From: JALHUB01 sp963719465
GTDB taxonomy: Bacteria; Chloroflexota; Dehalococcoidia; DSTF01; JALHUB01
DNA: 64,000 bases
Assembly (NCBI GenBank): GCA_963719465.1
Contig: OY970386.1
Span: 806,001-870,000 of the forward strand
Reading direction: 5' to 3'
In this document: piece after piece, positions 9,593 to 18,569 of the stretch
Layout of the letters: every line of letters starts with the position of its first letter
Position numbering within the stretch: the stretch's first letter is position 1
Translations under genes and position numbers: made by a program
The notes under the pieces: model-generated
What the model was told of the DNA's origin: nothing
Seen by the model: only the letters and a program-made list of their open reading frames with translations
Database searches by the model: none

Positions 9593-10993
9593 ATGGAGCG
9601 ACAGGCAAAGCGACTGCTCGTAATCGGTGGCGGAGCCGCCGGCATGAGCGCGGCAGCGGCGGCGCGCCGACGCCAGCCCGACGCCGAGATCGTCGTCCTC
9701 GAACGTGGCCCGCGCGTCTCCTTCATGCTCTGCGGCCTGCCCTACTTCATCTCCAACGTCGTCGAGGACGAAAACAGCCTCGTCGTCTACGAGCCCGACT
9801 ACTTCCGCACCGAGCGCCAGATCGACGTCCGCACCAACTGCGAGGCAAAGTTCATCGACGCCCAGGAGCACACCGTCGAGTGCGTCGACGTCGCAACGCG
9901 GCAACGGGACACCCTTGCCTACAAGAAGCTGGTCATCGCCGCGGGCGCGCAGCCCATCCTGCCCGGCATCCGCGGCCTCGAGCTTGGCGGCGTGTTCACC
10001 CTTCGGACGCTGGATAGCGCCATCGCCGTGAAGCAGTTCATCGCCGGACGAGAGGTCAAGCGGGCCGCCATCATCGGCGCCGGCTACATCGGTCTGGAGA
10101 TGGCGGAGGCCCTGACCACCGCCGGCGCGGCAACGACCATGATCGAGGCCAGCGACACCGTCCTGCCGATGAGCGAGCCCGAAATCGGCGAGCTAATCGA
10201 AGAAGAGCTTGGCGCCCGCGGCGTCGAGCTGCTCAAGCCCCGCCTGGCGCTCAGCTTCGAAGGCGCCTCCGCGACCGTCGAGCGCGTCGCAACCGACGGC
10301 GGCGACGTCGAGGCCGACATGGTGCTCCTCGCCGCCGGCGCCCGGCCCGACTCCGCCGTCGCCCGGGAGGCCGGCGTCGCGCTCGGTGAGCTCGGCGGCA
10401 TCGCGACCGACGAGATGATGCGCACGAGCGTGCCGGACGTTTACGCCGCCGGCGATTGCGTCGAATCCCGCAACATCCTGACCGGCAGGGCCATCTTCCT
10501 GCCGCTCGGCACCACCGCGAACAAGCAGGGCCGCGTCGCCGGCGAGAACGCCATGGGCGGGCGCGCCACCTTCCCCGGCATAATGACGACACTCGCCTTC
10601 AAAGTGTTCGACCTCGAGGTCGCCCGCACCGGCCTTTCCGTCGACCAGGCGCAGACGGCCGGCTTCATCCCCGTGAGCGCCGTCATCCGCTTTCCGTCGC
10701 GGTCACCGTTCTATCCCCGCGCCGAGACGCTCACGGTGAAGCTTATCGCCGACGAGCGCAGCGGCCGCCTGCTGGGGGCACAGATGGCCGGCCACGGCAC
10801 CGTCGCCAAGCGGATCGATGTCGTTGCCGCCGCCCTCCACGCGAGGATGACTATCTCCGACCTGCTGCAGCTCAATCTCTCGCACGCGCCGCCCTTCGCC
10901 AACGAGTGGGAGGGGATCCAGCTCGCCGCCCAGGCCATCGCCCACCACAGGACACGCTCGCCTTCCACTGCTTCCGCCCGTCCTGTAAGATAG
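9593..10993 (+). CDS. CoA-disulfide reductase / NADH oxidase-like FAD-dependent oxidoreductase
   Basis: About 466 residues of the pyridine nucleotide-disulfide reductase superfamily. The FAD motif VIGGGAAGMSAA is at the N-terminus, with the redox-active Cys in SFMLCGLPYF, the position equivalent to Cys43 of CoA-disulfide reductase and NADH oxidase. A second dinucleotide fold is IIGAGYIGLEMAE, the FAD-contacting VYAAGDC follows, and a dimerisation domain closes the protein. The family reduces CoA disulfide, per/polysulfides or O2 using NAD(P)H; which applies here cannot be told. The ATG at 9593 is preferred to the TTG at 9587. Confidence 0.88.
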   Translation: MERQAKRLLVIGGGAAGMSAAAAARRRQPDAEIVVLERGPRVSFMLCGLPYFISNVVEDENSLVVYEPDYFRTERQIDVRTNCEAKFIDAQEHTVECVDVATRQRDTLAYKKLVIAAGAQPILPGIRGLELGGVFTLRTLDSAIAVKQFIAGREVKRAAIIGAGYIGLEMAEALTTAGAATTMIEASDTVLPMSEPEIGELIEEELGARGVELLKPRLALSFEGASATVERVATDGGDVEADMVLLAAGARPDSAVAREAGVALGELGGIATDEMMRTSVPDVYAAGDCVESRNILTGRAIFLPLGTTANKQGRVAGENAMGGRATFPGIMTTLAFKVFDLEVARTGLSVDQAQTAGFIPVSAVIRFPSRSPFYPRAETLTVKLIADERSGRLLGAQMAGHGTVAKRIDVVAAALHARMTISDLLQLNLSHAPPFANEWEGIQLAAQAIAHHRTRSPSTASARPVR

Positions 10994-10997
10994 CTCT

Positions 10998-12140
10998 ATG
11001 ACGTTCGCTCCCCGTCCGCGTCTGAGCTGGCTGGCGGGCCTTTTGTCCCTGGTGATAGCGGTCATCGTCGTCACGGCCGCCGGCGCCGCCTGCTCCCTGA
11101 CCGCCGGCAGCTCCCCGAAGACGCCGACGCCGTCGCCGTCGCCCTCCCCGTCAATGACGCCTACGCTGACCGCTACGGCAACCGCCACGCCTTCCCCCAG
11201 TCCGACGTCGACTCCCACCGCCACCTCGACGCCCGAGCCGACGACCGTTGTCTCGCCGCTTGAGGGCGAGCCGACGCAATCAGCCGTTGAGGCTCCTCCC
11301 GCCGATACGCCCACCCCCGAGCCTTCCGCGCCTCCCGCCCAGAGCGCGGATGTCCTCATGGTGCCGCCGGAGATCGCCCAGGGGCAGATGTCGACGGTCG
11401 AGGTCGCCGGGAACGGCGCCGCCGGCGCGGTCGCCTTCGCCGACAACGTCCGCTACCCGCTCGTCTCGCACGGGTCCGATTTCTGGGGCGTCATCGCTGA
11501 GGCGGCAGACACGAACGTCGGCGTCCACTCGGTCACCGTCCAGCTGCTCGACGGCGGCGGCAACGTGATTTCGACCGCCTCGACCGAGCTGACCGTAGAC
11601 GACGGCGACTACCCGTCGGAGAACGTCGACCTGCCTGCGGACGTCAACAACTCGCTCGACCCGGCTGCTGTTCAAGCGGAGGACGATGCCCGCGCGGCAA
11701 CTTTTGCCGAGTTCACCAACGAGAAGCTTTGGTCGGGGCCGTTCATCTGGCCCGTGCCGCCGACCGTAATCACCGACCCCTTCGGCATTCGGCGCGGCTA
11801 TAACGGCGGCCCTGTGTCAAGCTTTCATCAGGGGATAGACATCGCCGCCGACGAAGGCACGCCCATAGTCGCCGGCAACAGCGGCCGCGTCGCCTACGTC
11901 GCCTTTGGCCCGACGCACGGCAACTGCGTGATCATCGACCACGGCGACGGCGTCTTCAGCGGCTACAGCCACATGTCCCGCTTCAACGTGCAGGTTGGGC
12001 AAATGGTGAACAAAGGCGACGTGATCGGCTGGGTTGGAAGCACCGGCATGGCCACCGGCCCCCACGTCCACTTCGAGATCGACGTTCGCGGTGTGCCGGT
12101 CGACCCATCGCTGTGGACGATGCAAACGATAGGCCCCTGA
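10998..12140 (+). CDS. Secreted M23 (LytM-type) peptidoglycan endopeptidase
   Basis: A 380-residue protein with an N-terminal export signal ending in a lipobox-like AGAACS and a long Pro/Thr/Ser linker (about 35-100). A beta-rich middle domain precedes an M23 domain at about 270-375. Zinc-site motifs are HQGIDIAA and GPHVHFEID, with YSHMSR between them, so the active site appears complete. It would cleave peptide cross-links in the wall or act as a scaffold. It starts 5 bp after the flavoprotein gene. Confidence 0.9.
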   Translation: MTFAPRPRLSWLAGLLSLVIAVIVVTAAGAACSLTAGSSPKTPTPSPSPSPSMTPTLTATATATPSPSPTSTPTATSTPEPTTVVSPLEGEPTQSAVEAPPADTPTPEPSAPPAQSADVLMVPPEIAQGQMSTVEVAGNGAAGAVAFADNVRYPLVSHGSDFWGVIAEAADTNVGVHSVTVQLLDGGGNVISTASTELTVDDGDYPSENVDLPADVNNSLDPAAVQAEDDARAATFAEFTNEKLWSGPFIWPVPPTVITDPFGIRRGYNGGPVSSFHQGIDIAADEGTPIVAGNSGRVAYVAFGPTHGNCVIIDHGDGVFSGYSHMSRFNVQVGQMVNKGDVIGWVGSTGMATGPHVHFEIDVRGVPVDPSLWTMQTIGP

Positions 12141-12148
12141 GGCCTAGG

Positions 12149-12884
12149 CTAGTCTCCCAGCTCGCCGAGCTCGTACATAAGCGCCGCCACCGCTGCCATT
12201 CCCGCCGTCTCCGACCGCAGGATGCGCCGCCCCAGAGAGACGCGACGCGCTCCCGCCGCAACCGCTGCGTCCGCTTCTTCCTGCGTGAAGCCTCCCTCCG
12301 GCCCGACGAACAGCGACGCGACGTTCGAGCTGGCCTGCTTCGCCTGCTGCCTTCCGCAGCGTCTGCCGCAGCGACACCGCTTCTTCGCGCTCCCAGAGAA
12401 ACAGCCGCAGTCCCGCCGCCGTCCCCAGCGCTTCCTCGAGCCGCGCCGGCGAATCGAGTTCCGGCAGCCGCGACCGTCCGCACTGCTCCGCCGCCTCGGT
12501 GACGATCCGGAGCCAACGCTCCCTTCGCTCTGAGCGCCCGGAACCGGGCCGCACGACGCGGCGGGCAGCCAGCAGCGGCACGAACCGCGCCACGCCCAGC
12601 TCCGTGCCCTTCTCCAGCAGCCAGTCGAACCGGTCGCCCTTGATGACCGCCTGGTAGAGGATCACCCGCGTCTTCGGCTCCGGCCTCCCCACGCGCCGTT
12701 CGACGACGGTCGCGCCCCGAGCGCCGTCCAGCGCCACCTCGTACTCGAAGCCGCTGCCGTCGAAAAGGATCACGCGGTCGCCGGCGCGCAGCCGCAGCAC
12801 ATGCCGCAGCCGGTGCGACAGCTCGTCGCCGAGCTCAACGTGCTCGCCCTGCACCGCCTCCGGAGCAACGTAAAACCTGTCCAT
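12149..12884 (-). CDS. rsmE: 16S rRNA m3U1498 methyltransferase, frameshifted near 12340
   Basis: The N-terminal frame starts MDRFYVAPE at 12884 with an AAGGGA ribosome site and shows the RsmE PUA-like domain and KGDRFDWLLEKGTELG. At about 12340 it runs into RKAAGEAGQ, and the correct SPOUT C-terminus continues in another frame: LFVGPEGGFTQEE, then LGRRILRSETAG and the end ELGELGD, with TAG at 12149-12151. All family motifs exist across the two frames, so a one-base indel is the likely explanation. Confidence 0.85.
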
Positions 12885-12943
12885 CAAATCCCTTCTGAGC
12901 GGCAGTGGTGCCCAACACGGAAACGCAATGCGAGCCCAAGGTA

Positions 12944-13788
12944 TCACGGGTCCGGGAGCAAGAACTCTATTCTTATCGGCTCGATCACGCGATTCCGGAC
13001 GTGATCCAAAATGGCGAATAGGATATCAGCCAATGGGCGATTCGTTGCTGATGGTCCTTCCTTCAAGACCACTTGCAAGGTAAAGACTGCATTCATGTTC
13101 GCTTTCGCAAAGTCTGCTGCGGCGGCGTTGTCAAATGTAGTATGGAGGATTTCTGTCCCGTCTTCCACAGGACCTGGTTCAATTTCCAAGGACAAAGGCC
13201 GGAGGACGGGATCAAGTGCGTACACCGCATCCCTGATGGTCGACTGGGTGATATGGAGCCGCCTGTGCTTGTCGATGTTCGTAAGCTCATCGAGAATCCA
13301 CAGGGGATGGCTGTGGGGGTCAAGGAGAGGATCTTCCTTCCGCATCTGATATGGTTGCAGCCCCTGGATCACCGCCTGCGCGTGAGGATGAACTCCCCTC
13401 ATTCTGTAAAGGCCGCTATGTGGAGCAGGGTCTCCCTTACGTTTTCCGTTACGTATCTTCTTAAGAAACTCGTCTTCGTCATCAAAAATAGGGAAGGCCG
13501 TCTGCTTCAACTCCTTGCTGGAGTGCCTCACCGTCAGCGCCGTGATCAGATGGTCAAGGGCCAATCTAGTATTGTAGAGGAACTCACCGAGGATAACGTT
13601 CAGTCGAGGCGGCAGAGGTCGTCTAATCCTCGCTTGACAACTAGGTGCCCTACCTGCCCCACACCGTAGCTCTCGAATTCAATTGGGTTAGGGTTGTTGT
13701 CGCAGAAGGCGTTGATGGCCGCATCAGTCTCCGCCCAGTGCTCTTGCGCTCGATCGAGCTTGACGAGGTAGTCGGTCAAAATCGCCAT
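12944..13788 (-). CDS. Conserved hypothetical protein, frameshifted near 13605
   Basis: The N-terminal part (ATG at 13788, MAILTDYLVKLDRAQEHW) stops after DLCRLD. In the next frame the text continues as LNVILGEFLYNTRLALDHLITAL to a stop at 12944. The pattern of an N-terminal helix with a following LHNLRSALDHL-like motif is familiar from uncharacterised actinobacterial and proteobacterial proteins with no known function. About 280 residues when joined. It stands alone between rsmE and prmA. Confidence 0.6.
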
Positions 13789-14028
13789 GCGCTGTCCTCA
13801 GAACGTGAAGGACGCGGCAGTACAGGAAACCCCGAGGGGCACGAGATTCCTGCCGCCACGCGGGGAGACTTCATACGCCACCTGAAGAATTCGGCGAAGC
13901 CCTCAACTCGGGCGCCCTCCCGGAGAGGCAGTTCCCCAGACTGGGCCCGCCCCTCCTTGAGGTGATTTTGGCGTTATGTGTAGCCTTCCTGGTAGCCCGC
14001 TGCCCGTCTAACGTCGCTTCCGCGAAGG

Positions 14029-14048
14029 CTGAGGGTTTCAACCCTCAG
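14029..14048. repeat. REP-like palindrome, type CTGAGGG
   Basis: The palindrome CTGAGGGTTTCAACCCTCAG has an 8-bp stem. It is followed by AACTG, as are the copies at 43 kb in the other orientation. It lies in the 283-bp gap 13789-14071, where nothing else was recognised. Confidence 0.75.
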
Positions 14049-14071
14049 AACTGTCTAATTATCCACATCGA

Positions 14072-14932
14072 TCAACCGGCCGCCTCGAAAACGACCGTCC
14101 GCCAATCTCCCTCAGCCATAACCTCGACGGCGCGGCCTCCGGCCCTTTCCAACGCCTCGCGGCAGTCCTCGACGCGCTCGCAGCCGATGCCCGCCGCGAT
14201 CCCGACGCCGCCGTGCTTCAAGACAGCGACGAGCTCGCCCGCCAGATCGATGACCGTCGTGCTGCTGATGTTGGCGACAACGCAATCGAAACGGGAACGC
14301 GGTACTACCGCCGGCCAGGCCTCACCCAGGCTTCCCTCCGCCACCGTCGCGCCTTCGACACCGTTGGCAACGACGTTCTCCGTCGCGACCCCAACTGCCA
14401 GCGGGTCGTTGTCCAAAGCGACGACTTCGGCTCCCAAGAGCGCGCCGGCGATGGCGAGGATGCCCGAGCCGGTGCCAACGTCCAGCAACCGCTGTCCCCA
14501 CTTCAGGCGCTCAGCCAGCGCCAGTAGGCACATCCGCGTCGTTGCGTGCTGACCCGTTCCGAACGCCATGCCCGGGTCGAGCGTAATCACCAGCTCGCCG
14601 GCTTTCCGTCGATGGTGCCGCCAGCGCGGCACGATCACGAACGGCCCGACCCGCTGCGCTCGAAAGTGCTTCTTCCAGGCGTTCGCCCAGTCCTCTTCGT
14701 GAACGGTGCGGCTCCGGACCGATGGCGCTCGCATGAGGGCAAGCCGCGACAGCTCGCGACGCAGGGCGCGGCGACGAGCAGGGAGACGGGAATCGCGCGG
14801 GAGATAAGCCTTGACGGTCGCCACGCCGTCGCTCGCTTCGATTGCGACGCCGCCGGCGCTGGCGCGCATCACGTCGCTTACGGCCTCTTCATCCTCCGGC
14901 GCGACGGCAACGGCGATCTCCAGCCAGTCCAA
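14072..14932 (-). CDS. prmA: Ribosomal protein L11 methyltransferase
   Basis: An intact 286-residue protein that trimethylates ribosomal protein L11 using S-adenosylmethionine. It has the PrmA N-terminal domain with EEDWANAWKKHF and the linker motif LDPGMAFGTGQHATT. The Rossmann SAM site is LLDVGTGSGILAIAGALLGA and the substrate-site motif is VVANI, where NPPY-like enzymes differ. It lies 13 bp downstream of dnaJ on the same strand, a common pairing. Confidence 0.95.
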   Translation of the reverse strand: MDWLEIAVAVAPEDEEAVSDVMRASAGGVAIEASDGVATVKAYLPRDSRLPARRRALRRELSRLALMRAPSVRSRTVHEEDWANAWKKHFRAQRVGPFVIVPRWRHHRRKAGELVITLDPGMAFGTGQHATTRMCLLALAERLKWGQRLLDVGTGSGILAIAGALLGAEVVALDNDPLAVGVATENVVANGVEGATVAEGSLGEAWPAVVPRSRFDCVVANISSTTVIDLAGELVAVLKHGGVGIAAGIGCERVEDCREALERAGGRAVEVMAEGDWRTVVFEAAG

Positions 14933-14945
14933 GTCGTGTCCTTCG

Positions 14946-16063
14946 CTAGCCGCCGAAGGTCTCTTTTACCTTGCCCATGAAGCCCTTGCCGTCGCGGTGC
15001 CCGCCGTCGTGCCCGCGCAGCGACTCGTCGAGCTCCTTCAGCAGCCGCTTCTGCTCTTCGCTCAAGTGCTTCGGCGTCACGACGTTCGCCGTAACGACCA
15101 TGTCGCCGCGACCGCCGCCGCGCACGTGCGGCACGCCCTGCCGCTTCAGGACGAACTCGTGCCCCGACTGCGTGCCGGCGGGATCTTGAGCGGCTTGTCG
15201 CCGTCGAGCGTGGGAATCGTCTCTTCGTCGCCCAGAGTCGCCTGCGCGAAGCTCACATCCAGGTTCAGGAGAATGTCGTCGCCGTCGCGCTTGAACAGCG
15301 GGTGCTCCTGCACGGACAGCACGACGTAGAGGTTCCCGCGCCCGCCGCCGTACAGGCCCATCTCGCCCTCGCCGCTGATCCGTATCTGCGAGCCCTCGTC
15401 GACTCCGGCCGGTATCCGCACCTCCAGCTTGCGACTGCGCCGCTCCTGACCTGTACCCCGGCACTGCTCGCACGGCTTGTCGACGATCCGTCCCTCGCCG
15501 CCGCAGCGGTCGCAGGCCGTGACGTTGATGAACTGCCCGAAGATGCTGCGCTGCGTCCGCCGGATCTCCCCGCTGCCGTTGCAGACCGGGCACTTGCGCG
15601 GCTCGCTGCCCGGCTCGGCGCGCAGGCCGTTGCAGCGCGAGCAAGCCTCCTCGCGGCTGATTTCGACCTCTTTCGACGTGCCGAAGACCGCCTCCTCGAA
15701 CGTCAGGGTAAGGCGATAGCGCAGGTCGGAGCCTCGCTGCGGCTGGCGGCGTCTGGAGCGGGCGCCGCCGAAGAAAGCGTCGAAGATATCGCCGAAGCCG
15801 CCAACGTCGAACCCCTCGAACGTGCGCGCGAAGGGGCTTTCGGCGCCGGCGTGCCCGAAGCGATCGTAAATAGCGCGACGCTCCGGGTCGGAGAGCACCT
15901 CGTAGGCCTCGTTTATCTCTTTGAAGCGCTCCTCCGCGCCGGGCTCCGGGTTGCGGTCCGGATGGAACTTCATCGCCAGGCGGCGGAAGGCGCGCTTTAT
16001 ATCGTCCTGGCTTGCGTTTCGCGGCACCCCCAGGACGTTGTAGTAATCGAGTTTAGTAGTCAT
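14946..16063 (-). CDS. dnaJ: Chaperone protein DnaJ, frameshifted near 15180
   Basis: The J-domain has YYNVLGVPRNAS and the HPD motif in FHPDRNPE. A Gly/Phe stretch, a zinc domain with four CxxCxG-type repeats (CSRCNG, CPVCNG, CDRCGG, CEQCRG) and the C-terminal substrate domains follow. The first frame ends in LKIPPARSR; the natural sequence LKIPPGTQSGHEF continues in the next frame to the stop at 14946. A missing C in a CCCGCC run would explain this. DnaJ is the co-chaperone that stimulates DnaK ATPase. Confidence 0.92.
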
Positions 16064-16104
16064 AGATAAGCATCGGTTGAATCGGCTTTCCCGCCGATCA
16101 ACCT

Positions 16105-16113
16105 ATGATAGCA
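16105..16113 (-). promoter_or_regulatory. Extended -10 promoter for dnaJ
   Basis: On the minus strand the sequence reads TGCTATCAT, an extended -10 element about 40 nt before the dnaJ ATG. The same nine bases occur before tRNA-Pro at 34400. Confidence 0.4.
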
Positions 16114-16145
16114 GATTCGCGACGGTCTTTGGAGGTGCCACGGGA

Positions 16146-16171
16146 ATGTAGGGGAGGTCTTTAGACCTCCC
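16146..16171 (+). repeat. REP element of the RAYT, left copy 1
   Basis: The palindrome GGGAGGTCTAAAGACCTCCC is preceded by the tag ATGTAG on this strand. It is direct to the copy at 16210 and inverted to that at 16726. A degenerate TTTAGGCCTCCC lies between the two left copies. Confidence 0.85.
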
Positions 16172-16209
16172 GCGTCTCTTTAGGCCTCCCACCCTAGGTG
16201 CGCCCCCAA

Positions 16210-16235
16210 ATGTAGGGGAGGTCTTTAGACCTCCC
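16210..16235 (+). repeat. REP element of the RAYT, left copy 2
   Basis: An identical 26-bp element to the one at 16146. It contains the transposase stop codon: on the minus strand GAGGTC is followed by TAA. Confidence 0.85.
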
Positions 16236-16776
16236 GTGCATCCGCCGCATCCGACGCATCGTCGGCAAACGAACCAGAATATGGATAAGCGTCCGCCTCG
16301 TCCACCAGCCCAGCTCTAACTGGATTCTCTCTCACATACGTCCTCACATCCAGCAGGTCTTCTTCCCGTCGTAGCACGTGATCGTAGTAGCTCTTCTGCC
16401 AGAATGGACCGCTGCTGTCTAGCAACTGATTACAGAGGAATCCCGATCTCAGCTTGAAATGATGCACGAAACTCATCACGTCGACGCCCTCGGCAGCCAT
16501 AACCACCAGATGCAGGTGGTCGGGCATGAAGCAATACTCCAGGACTTCAACGCCGGATCTCGTGGCACTGTCTGCCAAACAGCTAAGACAGATTTCGACA
16601 GTTCCTGGGAATGAGAAGGCCCGTCGCCCGTCTTGCACGCGGGCGGTCAGGAAGAAGGCTCCGCCGCTTCGATATACTTCACGTGGCAGTCTGTTGGGCT
16701 TACGTCGACGGAATCCGCAAGAAGCGGGAGGTCTAAAGACCTCCCCTACATCACTCGGACCACCGCCGTCGCGCAT
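16225..16776 (-). CDS. REP-associated tyrosine transposase (RAYT, TnpA-REP / Y1 family)
   Basis: Up to 183 residues of the IS200/IS605-like Y1 family. The HUH motif is MPDHLHLVV. The helix with the catalytic Tyr is in WQKSYYDHVLR, followed by the RAYT-typical DVRTYVRENPVRAGLV. Both ends are built from REP sequence: the inverted copy encodes VGEVFRPP near the N-terminus and the left copy supplies the stop. The true start may be internal, around LPREVYR. It lies 2 bp behind the leuB stop in the same orientation. Confidence 0.9.
   Translation of the reverse strand: MRDGGGPSDVGEVFRPPASCGFRRRKPNRLPREVYRSGGAFFLTARVQDGRRAFSFPGTVEICLSCLADSATRSGVEVLEYCFMPDHLHLVVMAAEGVDVMSFVHHFKLRSGFLCNQLLDSSGPFWQKSYYDHVLRREEDLLDVRTYVRENPVRAGLVDEADAYPYSGSFADDASDAADAREV
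16726..16751 (-). repeat. REP element of the RAYT, right inverted copy
   Basis: The reverse complement of the two left copies. It lies within the 5' part of the transposase open frame. Confidence 0.85.
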
Positions 16777-16777
16777 C

Positions 16778-17842
16778 TCAGACCAACGACGCCACGAAAT
16801 CGCCCATCTCCGACGTGCTCATCCCCATCCGGCCCGCGTTCAGCGACTTGATTCGCCCGCTGCCCAGCGCCTTCACCACCGCCTGCTCGATGCGGTCCGC
16901 CGCCTGCTCCTCGCCCAACTCGGCGACCAGCATCTGCACAGCGCCGATGGCCGCCAGCGGGCAGATGACGTCCTGGCCGGTGTACTTCGGCGCGCTGCCG
17001 CCGATCGGCTCGAACATCGATACGCCCTGCGGGTTGATGTTGCCGCCGGCCGCGATGCCCATGCCGCCCTGGATCATCGCCCCCAGGTCAGTGATGATGT
17101 CGCCGAACATGTTCTCGACGACGATGACATCGAACCACTCCGGGTTCTTCACGAACCACATGCACGTCGCGTCAACGTGCGCGTACTCGCGCCGGATGTC
17201 CGGGTAGTCCGCCTCGCCGACCTCGTTGAACGCGCGCCACCAGGTGTCGTGGACGAACGTCAGCACGTTCCTCTTGCCGACGAGGTGGAGCTGCTTCATC
17301 TTGTTGCGCTTTCGCGTCAGGTCGAAGGCGTAGCGGATCGCGCGCTCGGCCCCGAATCGCGTCGTCAGGTGCACCTGCGTCGACACCTCCTGCGGCGTCC
17401 CCTTGTACTGGAAGCCGCCCATGCCGCCGTACAGCCCCTCCGTGTTTTCGCGCACGACCACGAAGTCGATGTCCTCCGGCCCCTTGCCCTTCAGCGGGCA
17501 GTCGACGTTCGGATAAAGCTTGACCGGCCGCAGGTTGATGTACTGGTCGAGCTCGAAGCGCAGGCGAAGGAGGATGCCCTTCTCCAGAATGCCGGGCGCG
17601 ACGTCCGGGTGGCCGATGGCTCCCAGGAAGATCGTGTCGAAACGCCGCAGCTCATCGATGGCCCCATCGGGCAGCGTCTCGCCCGTGCGCATGTAGCGCT
17701 CGCCGCCGAAGTCGAAGGTTGTCGTCTCGTACTTGAAGCCGGTCGCCTGCGCTGCTGCCTCCAGCACCTTCAGCCCTTCCCGCACGACTTCTGGGCCCGT
17801 CCCATCGCCTGGTATGACAGCTATTCGATGCAACTCCGTCAT
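16778..17842 (-). CDS. leuB: 3-isopropylmalate dehydrogenase
   Basis: Third step of leucine synthesis: NAD-dependent oxidative decarboxylation of 3-isopropylmalate. It has IAVIPGDGTGPEVVREG at the N-terminus, the substrate-binding RENTEGLYGG, ENMFGDIITDLGA (metal-binding Asp residues) and the NAD loop EPIGGSAPKYTG. At 354 residues it is the normal length. The homologous tartrate/isocitrate enzymes are possible by sequence alone, but the leu operon context settles it. It is the last gene of the operon, and a RAYT element abuts its stop. Confidence 0.93.
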   Translation of the reverse strand: MTELHRIAVIPGDGTGPEVVREGLKVLEAAAQATGFKYETTTFDFGGERYMRTGETLPDGAIDELRRFDTIFLGAIGHPDVAPGILEKGILLRLRFELDQYINLRPVKLYPNVDCPLKGKGPEDIDFVVVRENTEGLYGGMGGFQYKGTPQEVSTQVHLTTRFGAERAIRYAFDLTRKRNKMKQLHLVGKRNVLTFVHDTWWRAFNEVGEADYPDIRREYAHVDATCMWFVKNPEWFDVIVVENMFGDIITDLGAMIQGGMGIAAGGNINPQGVSMFEPIGGSAPKYTGQDVICPLAAIGAVQMLVAELGEEQAADRIEQAVVKALGSGRIKSLNAGRMGMSTSEMGDFVASLV

Positions 17843-17890
17843 TCCTCTCTAGTCGTCTCCTTCGCCCTCACGGGGCGACGGCGCCACCTG

Positions 17891-18058
17891 TCAGCAGCCG
17901 GGCTCGCCGAGGTGGCCGCAGCAGCCCTGGCGCGTCCGCAGCCTGATCCAGTAGTTGCGGAACGTCAGCGCCAGCTTCCGATGAACCGGCAGGTCCGATT
18001 CCCGCCAGTTGGTGAAAAAGGCCCCCAGGCTCGGTCGATTCCGCTGTCTCTCGTCCAT
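17891..18058 (-). CDS. Small Cys-rich protein (55 aa) between leuD and leuB
   Basis: The ATG at 18058 lies 7 bp after the leuD stop. The sequence begins MDERQRNRPSLGAFFTNW, has a Trp/Tyr/Arg-rich helix (FRNYWIRLRT) and ends GCCGHLGEPGC, with TGA at 17891-17893. The CCGHxGEPGC ending could bind a metal, and I recall similar short tails in other bacteria, but I cannot name a family. Codon use and tight spacing to leuD support a real gene. Function unknown. Confidence 0.65.
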   Translation of the reverse strand: MDERQRNRPSLGAFFTNWRESDLPVHRKLALTFRNYWIRLRTRQGCCGHLGEPGC

Positions 18059-18065
18059 CCGACCG

Positions 18066-18569
18066 TCACTTCGCTTTCCCGGCGAGTCGCTCCTTCGTGT
18101 ACTGCACCAGCCCGCCGGCGCGCATCAGCTCCAGCATGAACGGCGGGTACGGCTTCGCCTGGAACGTCGTGCCCTTCGTCAGGTTGCGGATCGCCCCCGA
18201 CTCCAGGTCGACCTCCAGCTCGTCGCCGGCGTTTGTTCCGTCGACAGCCTCGTCGCTCTCCAGGATCGGCAGCCCGATGTTGATGGCGTTGCGATAGAAG
18301 ATCCGCGCGAAACTCTTCGCGATGACGCAGCTTACGCCCACCGCCTTGATGCAAAGGGGCGCGTGCTCCCGCGATGAGCCGCAGCCGAAGTTCGTCGTAG
18401 CGACGATCATATCGCCGGGCTGGACGCGCGTCACGAACTCGGGATCGATGTCCTCCATGCAGTGCTTCGCCAGCTCCTGCGGGTCGGTCAAGTTGAGATA
18501 GCGCGCGGGTATTATCGCATCAGTGTCGACGTTGGCGCCGTACTTGTGAACGTGTCCGCGTAGAGTCAT
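18066..18569 (-). CDS. leuD: 3-isopropylmalate dehydratase small subunit
   Basis: A 167-residue protein, the short LeuD form typical of archaea and many bacteria. It has the swivel-domain motifs YGANVDTDAIIPARYL and NFGCGSSREHAP. With LeuC it isomerises 2-isopropylmalate to 3-isopropylmalate. Its ATG overlaps the stop of the HEPN gene by 4 bp (ATGA), so translation is probably coupled. Confidence 0.95.
   Translation of the reverse strand: MTLRGHVHKYGANVDTDAIIPARYLNLTDPQELAKHCMEDIDPEFVTRVQPGDMIVATTNFGCGSSREHAPLCIKAVGVSCVIAKSFARIFYRNAINIGLPILESDEAVDGTNAGDELEVDLESGAIRNLTKGTTFQAKPYPPFMLELMRAGGLVQYTKERLAGKAK

Noticed and set aside
16526..18139. Long plus-strand open frame (537 codons) opposite leuB
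   Set aside because: It is the antisense shadow of leuB and the RAYT; composition is Arg/His/Ala-rich with no domain pattern, as expected for GC-rich antisense frames.
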